Below the pieces are notes generated by a model. The model worked only from the letters and a program-made list of their open reading frames with translations, ran no database searches and was not told the DNA's origin. From Chrysophaeum taylorii (taxonomy: Eukaryota > Sar > Pelagophyceae > Pelagomonadales > Pelagomonadaceae), in NCBI GenBank assembly GCA_029834535.1, contig JAQMWT010000373.1, forward strand, positions 177,793-241,792: a stretch of 64,000 bases of DNA, given 5' to 3'. Of this stretch, positions 40,284 to 50,530 are shown one piece after another. The translations under genes were made by a program, and so were the position numbers. The first letter of the stretch is position 1, and each line of letters begins with the position of its first letter.

Positions 40284-41299
40284 CCTAACTACTAATCGAC
40301 AGATGTTTGTCTGTCTGTCTGTTTGTCCCTCGATTTAGGGTAAGGATCAGATAGGCGCGAGAGTAAGGATCAGGTAGGCGCGAGAGCCAGACAGTGATCC
40401 TCCAAGCCGTCTACGGCGACCTCGCAGACTATTTCCACGACCCGCGGCGGCTCTTTCAGCGCGCCATTCTCACGCCCCGTCGAAACGATGTTGTCGATGC
40501 TGACAACGCGCGCATGACCGCGGCCTTTTTTTCCCGGAGACGAGGCGTCGGAGTTCTTTTCGGCTGACTAGGCTGGGTCGGAAGACGACGCCTCGCTCTT
40601 TACTGTAGAGTTTTCAACTCCCTGACAACCAACGGCATGCTGACTTTGATTGCGAGCTTAAAGTCTTCGCAACCTCGACCCGTCGCACGGCCACTGCAAC
40701 GGTACCAGATACATGATCGATCGTGTCGTTGTCACCGAGGCTCCTCCAACCTGTATCCCGTAAGGCCCGCCGACGCCAAACGATCACCAAGAGCCAGGGC
40801 CAGACGCCCCGCGAGGTCGGCGTCCTCTCGCCCAAGCCCGTCTTCTGTCACGTCCAGCTCTACGTGGCTCTCTGTCGATCGGCAACCCCGGGGATATGCT
40901 CTTCTGAGTCGACGACTCCACCCTACCCCACACGTGCTGCGCAATACCGATAAGCCCCCTCCCGGCGTCTACACGCGCACTGTAAGTGAACTTACTGGGA
41001 CCAGGTGAACTTACTGGAACCAGGTGAACTTACGGAGGTTAGAGATTGGGACTAGGTGAAATTAGTGACCAGGCGAACTTACTGAGACCAAGTGAACTTA
41101 CTGGGGTTTTTAGAGTAAACTCAAAGGTTAGCGGCGTGTGCGGATCAAAGCAGCTTAGATTGGCGGGGGTGACGGCGACGAGTTCAAAGGAAAGTGGATG
41201 TGAGCACGAGTGGGTTTACGCCGAATTTACTGGGGTTAGAGATTGGGACTAGGTGAACTTACTGGCGAACTTACTGGCCTGCACTTGTTATTATTATTA
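40284..41299 (+). repeat. tandem unit 3 of the 1-kb repeat
   Basis: It has the same layout and ends at the TTA target site of the PIF/Harbinger-like element, which interrupts the array's right edge. Confidence 0.85.
40403..40955 (+). pseudogene. Helitron PIF1-type helicase C-terminus, copy 3
   Basis: It is nearly identical to copy 2 and shares its stop and frame changes, so the array amplified after the helicase had decayed. Confidence 0.7.
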
Positions 41300-43781
41300 G
41301 GGATCCGTCAAGTTTGGTCAAAAAGTTTGGTGAATTTCTTTCATGTTTGCTCGATTTTGATGTATGATTAAGGAAAAACTCACATGTGTGGTCACTTTCC
41401 ATAGAAGTTAGGTCAGTTAAGTTTGGTCACTCCGAAGTTGCATTAAGTTTGATCAATCAACCCTAAAAGTTTGATTAATTTCCTTGTAAGTTTGGTCAAC
41501 AAGTTTGATCACTACTCCTCAAACTTCCACAGTATTGACCAAACTTCGGCTTTTTAAATCAAACTTAAGGAGGCTTTTTAAGGGGGCGCGTGAGCGCTTT
41601 TGGTGCGAAAATGCTTTAAAAACGAGAGCTAGGTGCTGCAGCTACGCAGAATCTACCGTGGCGTTACACGCGCGGCATGGACACCCCCCCATGACCGCCT
41701 TAGAAGGAGGTCCGTCCTAAGACAGCACGGCGATACGCAAGGAGAGCGGGCAGCGACACGCGGCCCCGAGAGCAGATTCCCACGGCTTGGCGTACTTAAG
41801 CTGGGCCCATTCTCGTACCTTCCATCGTTCGTAGAAGCCACCCAAACCGCGACTCACCACGGTGGTGTTGCCGTGGTCGTGCGTCATTCTTCAACAACAA
41901 GCGGACATAGGACACCAGACTTACACGGTCTGCGTGAGACGGATCACCCCATTCTGCATCCCAAAACTCGAGAGGGAGCGCGTCTTTGATAATCGACTCG
42001 GGGTTGAGAACGCGAAACTCGACGACCTCGAGAAACTGCGCGAGCAACGCCCTCGAGCACCCAAAGATTGTAGTCCCACACTTGTGCGGGACCGTACAGG
42101 ACCACGTTCAGGAGTTCCTCACCGTCGCGTACCCGATCCGGAGTTAGCTGTCCAGCTTGATCATGGGACGGCAACGCGAGCACGTGCCGTTACGCCAGCA
42201 TAAACAACTCGCACGACCGTAAGAGAACACCTCCTTATCCTCCTCCTCCTCGCGCATCTCGACAACCCCGCCCTGCCGCAAGATCTCCCCGGGAGCTGCT
42301 GCTGCACCGTCGAGCACTGTACGAGAAAGTCGGCAAATACAAGCTGCGGCGCGAAGGGATGTCAAGACGTCGACAGCCTCGTTCCGGAAGATCGCCGACA
42401 CCACCCCTGTAATTCTAACCCAGTCATCAGTACGAGTCTAAAATATGACAAGTTTGATGTGATTGTTCGAAATTTGATCACACCAAATTGAATGCCTCCA
42501 AGTTTGACCATACACACGCATCAACATGCGAACACTCGCAGAACAACACATACAAACAAGGCCTGCGCAAGACAACGCTGATACCACGCTGTTTCGTCGC
42601 CCAAGATTATTCGGATGCGCCTTATTAGTTCGATGTTTATGACAGACTACAGCGAACGATCCCGGTTCGTCATCTCGTGCCTTTAGCGGATGACACTGTT
42701 GCAGATGTCTATCAAACGCATATTCCGAGAAGAGCCGCCTGACAGACTGAATAACTAACTAACTAACTTCAGACCTCTCCCGAGCATGGGAGCCAGGCCG
42801 GACCGGCAGGAGCCGGTGCGGAATCACAGAGGCAAATCACGCAGTTGTGGGGCAGAGGCGAGGGACGAGGACGGACTCGTTGATGGTGGACCGCCACTGC
42901 GCGGTCTTGTGCGAGGTCGTGCAAAAGCGTCGCAGGCCGCGGACGTGTTGGTCCACGAACAATCGACCTGTCCGTCGCGCTCTGCCCAACCGAGCGAACC
43001 CCATCCCAACACGGACTTTCCGGGTGCTAACCGGCCAGCGAGCCGCCTGACGACTTGCCCTCCATAAAGCCCTTGATGAGGACCGACACGGCCTCGCAGA
43101 AGTGTGCTTCGCGCGATAGCTGGATCTTTGTCGGCAAGAAGGTTCGGAGCAGGTGTGCCTTTTAGCACATGTGACGGTATTGTCTACTTGCACATCACAA
43201 CGACCAGCACGCACATAAACGCTGCATCTTACATATAGCACTTGAACGACAGCGCTGTCGCGCTGTAGACCATGTTGTACACGCCGTCAACTTGCCGCCC
43301 GTGTCGAACATCATCTGCTGCAAGTCGGCCTCGAGAACACACCTGCTGAACTTGGCATCTTGGTCAGATCGAGTAAAGTGGAGCCTCGTATTTGCGCGCT
43401 CTGAGCTGCGACAGCGTACTCGGCGATCTCTCGTAGTCGTTTACCTTCGTCTGGGCACGTGACTTCTTGTTTTCTTTCTCGGCGTCGTGGTCAACCGACG
43501 TCGGCGTGTTACCACCACGCTCCCGCTCGACCTGAGCGAAGCCCGCATCGATACCGTGTTCGTTTCGAAGTCGAAGGACGATCCGGAGTCACAGCGCGAC
43601 GTGCAGAACCGCTGAAAGCTTGATCACGGCGGGCCTTGTTTTGTCATCGAACCGTATGTTTGCTCTCTGAGAGTACAAGTTTAGTCAACCAAGAGACGGA
43701 TTGACCAAACTTAAGTGACCAAACTTGTTGAAGGTTTACGGTGACCAAACTTATATGGTGGTTGGAAACTTGACTTTTCCC
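41300..43781. mobile_element. PIF/Harbinger-like DNA transposon, decayed
   Basis: The element is 2,482 bp. Left end GGGATCCGTCAAGTTT and right end (reverse complement) GGGAAAAGTCAAGTTT match at 13 of 16 positions. Both ends abut TTA (41297-41299 and 43782-43784), the 3-bp duplication typical of PIF/Harbinger, though it lies in a (TTA)n tract and so is weak evidence. Many AAGTTTGGTCA words occur near both ends in inverted orientation. The interior has broken minus-strand coding blocks (ELLNVVLYGPAQVWDYNLW about 42120-42060; EFLEVVEFRVLNPESIIK about 42040-41990), and no recognisable transposase motif. Confidence 0.5.
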
Positions 43782-44266
43782 TTATTATTATTATTGACGA
43801 GGGTGGGATACATGTTCTTCCCTATTTTCTAGCAATTCCTACGAAAATAGAAATTATTACCTGTATAGATATATATATATACAAGATTTCTTCCGGTTTT
43901 TCTCGCGATAAATGGCGTCATGGCTCGCGGCGCCTTCGTGAGGAGCGACGGCGGACTAAGCGGATCGGCATGACGAGACAAACCGCGCGACGGGCAGCGA
44001 GGCGGGGGACCACCCGCCGTGCCCATCGCCGACGTCGTCCGAACTTGCTGTTGATACCATCGCCTTCCTCATTTGCAGTCGAATCTTGACCTACTACCCT
44101 GCCCGGTGGCAACTAATAAATGCATTTCTGCTTTGTATTATTTATAAAAACATTTCACCGAAGCATACGCAGTACATAGGATCGTTAGCGGCCCCGGGCG
44201 TGTCCGATTACTACGGCATTCGGTGATGCGCGGCAACTGGCACGTACGAGTCCCGGCCGCCGGGTT
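43782..44266. other. intergenic with dispersed repeat
   Basis: The stretch 43886-43988 repeats 2507-2612. An (AT)n tract lies near 43871-43881. No gene is seen. Confidence 0.5.
43886..43988. repeat. second copy of the 2.5-kb dispersed repeat
   Basis: Shared words include CTTCCGGTTTTTCTCGCG, GGCGTCATGGCTCGCG, GAGCGACGGCGGAC and ATGACGAGACAAACCG. Confidence 0.6.
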
Positions 44267-44362
44267 GACCTGGTAGCGCAATGGACATTCCTTGGTTGAA
44301 GGAACCAACGAACGCGCAAGACTACGGATCTTGAGATTCCGGGTTCGAATCCCGGCCAGGTT
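44267..44362 (+). tRNA. tRNA-Arg(ACG) with a 24-25-nt insertion in the D-loop
   Basis: The acceptor stem is GACCTGG (44267-44273) with CCAGGTT (44356-44362). The D-stem is GCGC (44276-44279) with ACGC (44312-44315). The anticodon stem is CAAGA (44317-44321) with TCTTG (44329-44333), loop CTACGGA, anticodon ACG at 44324-44326. The variable region is AGATT. The T-arm is CCGGG-TTCGAAT-CCCGG (44339-44355). A-box (TAGCGCAATGG) and B-box (GGTTCGAATCC) are intact. In the D-loop the expected AATGGA-T-A has 25 nt (44286-44310) in place of the single T. This segment can fold as TTGGTT/AACCAA or TTCCTT/AAGGAA. No anticodon-loop intron is present. It could be a non-canonical intron, or a disrupted gene. 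Confidence 0.85.
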
Positions 44363-44378
44363 TCCTAGTAACGTAATG

Positions 44379-44382
44379 TTTT
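44379..44382 (+). terminator. RNA polymerase III T-run after the tRNA
   Basis: TTTT lies 17 nt past the tRNA 3' end, the minimal Pol III terminator in many eukaryotes. Confidence 0.55.
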
Positions 44383-45399
44383 GTACGTTGGCACGTAAAT
44401 TTTTTCCATGTGATGTCGTGTGCTATCTACCAAGATCTGGTATCTGTCGCAACGCGCGCCCCTTTATTTCTTGCTCTCTCCCCACACCGTTTTCTTTTCT
44501 TGATGCTGCGCACCTTTAATAATAATCCGTGCCTTGACAGCTTACCGCCGAACGGCTGCGCTGGATGGAGGACGGCGCCTTTGAACTAGCTTGTTACTTG
44601 GGACGCCGTCCGCCCTGTCATCGGCGCAAGTTGGTACCTGTTAGCCTCCCGGGCAGGTCGGTTGGAAACCGGAATGTTCACAGTGGGACGGGATATGGCC
44701 GCAGAAGGGGGAATTAATGGCGAGGTGGTTGTCGGTCAACCGTCCCCGTGTGGCGAGGCGTCAACTTCCGCTCCTTTTAGCGCCTCTCATCTCTCTGCCC
44801 CTTGACTCTGGTCCCACGTGCCGCGGCGCTGGGATTAGCCTATCGCCCATGCACTTGGCTGGCCTATGGGTAGATAGTCTACTGCCGACCTTCCCCAGCT
44901 GCCTCCAGTGCACAGGGTGGAAGGACGTGCCTCTGAAAACTCTCAGTTGCGCAATGGATACCCTTTTGTTGTTCGGGTATCCCCGAGATATCTCTGTGCA
45001 CGAAGTCCGCCAGCGAGCAAGACTATGGAGCTTCGTGGGTCGAACGGCCGACCGACGGCGTGGGGTCGCGCGCCTACGTGATCATCACCAGTTTGATCCT
45101 CTTTGGACCCTTTTTCCATCCCGTATAGCGCCTGATATCATCACCAAGCCGCATCGAAAGCGCGGCGACAGGTCGAGGTTCTTTTGAAAACAAAAATCTC
45201 TGGGTCGGATAAGGAAGTATATCCTGCCGAGCCAAGGCTAACCCTAAAACGCGCAGTTTTTTCGTCTGTCGCCAAAATGGACCTAAAATAGCGAGTTCGT
45301 AGCTGTTGATTTGGAGAATCTACTTGGGGGTATTTTTGGCCCCTTAGGGGAGAGCAGGAGCCGAGGTGGCACCACTCTACACGACGCCATCGGCTCAAA
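44383..45399. other. no convincing gene
   Basis: A frame at 44717-45187 has no recognisable content. A segment of about 45 bp around 44823-44868 (GCGCTGGGATTAGCCTA, then GCCCATGCA and GGCC) recurs inside the Copia relic at 49346-49388 and partly near 4258-4284. Confidence 0.4.
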
Positions 45400-47000
45400 A
45401 TACAAAAACCGGATATGTACCTAGTTTTTGATGGTCGTATGGACGTTGACACTGCGCCTTTTACGCGCTGGGTCCAGTTCTTGTGCCCCGGTCTTCGAGC
45501 GTCCTCGGGGAAGACCGGCGTCGTCGGAGCCAGCGAACGAAGTCGACGTCGCCCTCTACGTCCATCGCCCCCCCCCCCTCCTCGACGTCGTCGTATTCGT
45601 CTTCCTCGGACGCGAAGCGCCAGGAAGCCGGCCGTCGAAGAAGGCGGGGCGGTTACCGCGGAGCCAACCATCGTCAAAGGAAACGAAGATCCAGCCCGAG
45701 TTTCTTGCGACCGCACTCGGAATCTTCGTCGGATACCGCCTCGATGGCATCCAGCAGCAACCCGGGTATAACCTCCACAGAGAAGCGCGACCCTACCAAA
45801 GCGCCTCGTCGATCCTCGGAAGTTTCTTCGAGCTCCCACTCGTTGTCCGCGTCCGCTTGCGAGAGGCGCGGCACTCATCATCCTTTGCCTTTTGCTCGTC
45901 AACGCTAAAGAGCTCGCCTCGCGTCGAGCTCGACGCGGCTCCGAGGAGTGTGCTGGCAGCTGCTGCCAGCGCGAGTCACCACCGCCCCGGCGACCAACTC
46001 GCTGTGAGGAATTCGATGTTGGCCTTGGAACCGGCCTGGCCGATCTTCGGGTCTTTGCCCGAGGTTCAGGATTTGAGGTCGTCCATGCCCGCGTTCTCGA
46101 TGTCCGCCTTTAGGACCGCGCGCCGCGTCGCTCGGGAGCGGCTTGAGTACCGCGTCGAGTCGTCGTCTCTTAACCGTCGAGGGCTGGGTCCTCCCAACGC
46201 GGGCCTGCTCGTCGACGACAGGATCGACTTCCAAGGCCTTGGCGGAGTCGGCCGCCTGGCTCTCGAGGCTCTTCTCGACGGCCTCGGTGCTGCTCCGTCG
46301 CCGCCTCCTTGTGCGCGGCAGCCTGCGCCTTGTGGGTCTGTTGTTGAGCAGGACGGCAATTTCCAACAACGCTCCTCAAACCCCGCGATCTCCATCAACT
46401 CGATCGCGAGTTCGAGCCTTCGTCGTCGTTCGACCAACGACCTCGTGGCGGTCGAAGATGTGGCCCCGTTGGCACGAGACGTTTCCGGCGCTGCTTTCGT
46501 CGCTCATGGGTGACGTGTAGTCGGTGCCGAACTCGACCTCGTTCGTGTTCCGCGAAGGCCGTTTGGAGCTCCGACGTCCGGTCGACCGCCGCGAGATCAA
46601 CGTCGCCAACGTACCGCGTAGACGTCACCCCCTCGAACGTGCGGCGCATGCCGCGGCCCCAGGTCCGTAGCACGTCGAGCATGGTCTCTGGATCATTGGC
46701 GTCAGTCGGAGCGTAGAGCTGCGCCCGAACTGTCGTGGATCGTGGACTTGCCGTCGACGGACAGCTTCGCCGACCCGGCTCGCTTGTCGAGGAACTGGGC
46801 GTAGGTGGCGATCTCGGTGTCGAAGGCCTCGTACTCGACGGTCGCGACGAGTTGTGGATTATCCTGGCAGACTATAAAAAAGGTTTTTTGCGCTCTTTCG
46901 AGAACGCCCGCCGCGTCGAGAAAACCGACCTACCCGCGAGGGGGTTCGATGCGGCGAAAAAGCGCACCGTGAGCTTGCGTTGTCGATGATCGCCTCGGAC
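45400..47000 (-). pseudogene. frame-broken gene of unknown family
   Basis: Minus-strand coding blocks switch frame without room for introns. VGFLDAAGVLERAQKTFFIV (about 46935-46875) is followed by VATVEYEAFDTEIATYAQFL and SAKLSVDGKSTIHD (to about 46735). Within 13 bp the frame changes to LYAPTDANDPETMLDVLRTW and FEGVTSTRYVGDVDLAAVDR, then EVEFGTDYTSPMSDESSAGN, and further down EKSLESQAADSAKALEVDPV (about 46280) and ALVGSRFSVEVIPGLLLDAI (about 45790). The blocks have host-like G/C and high complexity. I do not recognise the family. It is either a recent pseudogene or a live gene hit by sequence indels. Confidence 0.45.
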
Positions 47001-48600
47001 GCGAATGGCTCAAAGGCGACCTCCTGCTGCGAGGATATAAAATGCACCCACCTCCGGCACCTATTTTCCGCATTCTCTCTAGCTCGTAGTATATGTTGTG
47101 ATACGATCAGCAACGCATCTTGACGTTCTGACAGGACTTGTATTATGTCCAAAACACGTTGTCGATACCGAGGACAATCCAGATCTGACTCTGACATATC
47201 TTCTGAGGATGACGTAAATAGCTAGCTAGATTCTCGCTACACCTGCTCTGTTCCAGACCTTGACACGGAAGTTCGCGCTCGTAAGCACTAACGCTGGAGG
47301 TAAAATCGTCGACTCGCTATGGCCTCCCCGGCAACTTTTATACAATATGCGGATTGTACCCTCCATCCCCTGCACCGGCAAAGTGGAATCCTCAGGACTG
47401 TTATCTCCGCAGACGGGGATGTAGCGCGCGCGCTTCATTTTATCTCCACGTCTACCTTCTCACCGACGTATCCGCTCGATCTCCTTCGAATGATTGTGTT
47501 TTTACACCGGCGAAATGCGCTCCTATCCCAGCAACCGCATATCTCACTGCTTCTGACGACGACACGACGCCGGACTACACACGTCCTTTCTGTCGTATTT
47601 TTTTGCTCGCAATGCAGGAGCTTTCAATGTCGCTCCCGCCTGCGCACAGTAGGCCTATGCGCTCTTGTGTCCATCTCGCGTCATGGATCATAACCATGAT
47701 GCGGCCAAATTCATGCACTACCTTCACGTTGTTCAAGTGCAAGAAGAAGACCCGCATCTTCCTTCGACGACATCCACTTCCGCGAACTAGGAAATTTCAT
47801 ACTACGACCTCGGGACCAACTCCATGGAATTCTCAAGTGCAGTGGAACTAAAGAACGATCCAGCCTTACTGTGCGAGTCTGGCACAAGTTTGGTTCAGAG
47901 AACAACGTTAGTTCTCTTAGCCTCCGCACAAGACAAATGACACGAAGCTATAAACAGTTACGTGTAGACCTACGTACCTACGGGGCGCGCTAATCCATGG
48001 GCGCGCGCTTACAGAAACGCCAACGGCCTCTACGTCTCTCGGCCGCCGGGTCCCTGGCGGTGCCCGGGCGGTTAGGCTAGCGCCTTGCCGCCCCCCTTAC
48101 CCCACTCTCGTTTCAGCTCGACGCTCTCACCCCCGCCAATCTAAGCTGCTTTGATCAGCGCACGTTCGCTAACCTTTGAGTTTACTCCTCCAATCCATAT
48201 GGACTGGGCTTTGCAAAACACAATGCAAGGACAAATAGAGAAGGAACTAGGGTAAGGAGGAGATCTCGTTCTCAACGGATGGTACAAGGCTAAGGTTGGA
48301 GATTGCCTGTCATCTCGCACGACCCCCTGCCAGGATCTCGCGCTCGGACGCGTCCAGAGCCCATCTTCCAACGCGCCCCTATAACCAGTACCAAAATCTA
48401 ACTACAAAAACATTCCACCTACACTCTCACGCCCTGGGTGCTTTCGTTCGCAACCCACCCCCTATTATTAGCTGTCGGCCTTTAAATACATACACTAAAA
48501 AGCTCTACACATAAAAAAAAACATGCATATCATAAAAATCAGATGAATGGGTACAGAACAGAAAAAAAAAAAAAAAGTCTGCGCCTCTCAACTCGCTTGG
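47001..48600. other. mostly non-coding, with a reverse copy of a dispersed repeat
   Basis: A phase with EFSSAVELKNDPALLCESG (about 47825) is coding-like but short. Positions about 47985-48190 carry the dispersed repeat in reverse. Poly-A tracts lie at 48560-48575. Confidence 0.4.
47985..48190 (-). repeat. dispersed repeat family member, reversed
   Basis: The reverse complement runs GAGTAAACTCAAAGGTTAGC, GATCAAAGCAGCTTAGATTG, GCGGGGGTGAGAGCG, then CGCTAGCCTAACCGCC and GGCCGAGAGACGTAGAGGCC. It matches 10503-10745 overall and the 39-41 kb copies in its first third. Confidence 0.7.
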
Positions 48601-48639
48601 AAAAATATCCTGAACCACTATCTTAGAATCAACTACACC

Positions 48640-50530
48640 GTAGGAATAGAGAATACAAAGTCGATACCAAGGACATCCACATCGACGAGTACGAGCCTTC
48701 CTGCCTCAAAGGCCTCAGTGACGCTGACCGTAAAGCGCACGTCGCCGCTCTCTCAAAAGAGCGCTTTCGACTTCGTCCTCTTCGGTTGTCTCAAGCTTCT
48801 TGCACGACCTGATGCGAACACCAGCCCTATAGACTCCCCGATCGTTCTCCGCATCAAGACGAACTCTGCCTGCAAGTACGCTAGACACCAAGTCCGCTTA
48901 GTGCTACCAGGCTTCCTCGCATCTGTATGCGCTGACTTCTTGGCGTCTTCTCTCCTACGGCACATTTGACTTAAATACGCGGCCTACTGGCCATTGCCGC
49001 ACATCATCGCCGACCTGTCTATCACGTCAACGTCCTCAACGCCTTTCTCTAATAGGACATTGACTCTCATGTCTTTGTCCTGCTACCTCAAGGCATTTGA
49101 CTACTCGATCGCGAAGACGATAAAGACCGCGGCAGAGGCCTTCTCAAATTGCTGAAGAGCCTCTACGGTCTACGGCAATCTCCGTCGCTCTGGAACAAGA
49201 ACGGTAGTTGCTTCTTTGAGAAGCTAGGTTATCATCGACTTTTTATGTCCGACGCGCGCCATAACTATAACGTCATCTCTAACGCCAAGTTCCTCATCTG
49301 TTCGCTATAAATTGACGATATTGCCATCATTGATACCACGCGCCATGGCGCTGGGATTAGCCTACGCCCCATGCATTGAGCTGGCCTCCAGTAAGTTCGT
49401 TATTACCATCATCACTAATAATGATGACTCTCTACGTGATGAACCACAACCTGCTCTCAAGGCTACATATTCTGCAGATCATTGTTCGATGAAGTCAACA
49501 CTCTCTTGGGTATGCGTGTTCCTCGAGCTTTACTGGTTCGATCTCTATCGACGCGCAAGCTTGGGTCTATGAAATCTTAGAGGAACACCCTGTTTTGCGA
49601 ATGTTTACTCTGTAAAAAAATCCTATGCCACAGAGCGCTACTTACAATACCGGTGAGCTATCTGCTGAAGTGGAGATTTACATTCACGACCGCTTCTCCC
49701 CACGTTTCGGCGAACTTGTGTTTATCAGACATCTTGTATACCTGATCTGGCAAAATCCCTTGGCAGAGGTTCGCGTGATAAAGAATTCACCAACATACCT
49801 TCATGTGCAACTCCTCACCAACGCGTTACGGTATCTAGTAGAGCCTAAAAACCGGAAAATCCAGCTCTGGTTTCAACCTAAGGCCAACGTTATAAACGAG
49901 CACCTACGCACTCTATTCGCAAACCGCAACGATATATCTACTATGGTAGACTACGCACCAGAACAAGTGCCTACCAGCTACTTTGAGCCGCTTCTTTCTC
50001 TTGTTGATGCTGAGAATGCCCCCTCATTAATGCAGGATCACAGGAAATCGCCAGCTCGCTATGTTTTCTACTCATATGGTTGTTTTTTAACCTGGAAATC
50101 CGAGCCGATTCAGCCAATTCTAAGCATGAGAATAAACTTATTGCTCTTAATGTGCGTGCTAACGAAGCGATATGGTTCGGGAAACTCCCTGCTGAGCTAT
50201 CATTTGTTATCAATCCAACATTCTATGCAAGCCTACTAGCAGACGCAAACCCTCTCGCTGACTACGACAAAGTGCGCTACCAGAAAATTGGTAGGTTATT
50301 CGCAGCATTCCTATTTAAATTTACAGCGCTTCAGCTATTCATGCATCTAACAATTTTGACAGTTCCACCAAGGCTAAGTCCACCCGCACTCGTCGGTTTA
50401 AGATTCGCGAGTACATTCGGATGCAACGAACCTGACTCGATCATATTATTGGAAACACAGATATTTCTGGCGGTATGACCAAGCATCTCGGAGGTACAGC
50501 GTTTGCTATGTCCCGTACTTTCCTCGTCTT
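48640..50530 (+). pseudogene. dead Copia reverse transcriptase-RNase H
   Basis: Blocks in shifting frames follow the Copia RT order: CLKGLSDADRKAHVAALSKE (about 48700, like element 1 at 18965), a degraded KARLV region, LLKSLYGLRQSPSLWN (about 49145-49195), SLGMRVP...LEEHPVLRM (about 49500-49600), RHLVYLIWQNPLAEV (about 49727), FLTWKSEP and KLIALNVRANEAIWFGKLPA (about 50085-50190, RNase H core), and KIREYIRMQRT...GGMTKHLGG (about 50400-50490, Copia C-terminus). Many stops are present. It is related to the lineage of element 1 by the shared N-terminal block. Confidence 0.65.

Noticed and set aside
44823-44868. Short GCGCTGGGATTAGCCTA-type repeat as an RNA gene
   Set aside because: Recurs at 49.35 kb and partly at 4.26 kb, but shows no stem pattern or Pol III boxes; noted only as a dispersed fragment.
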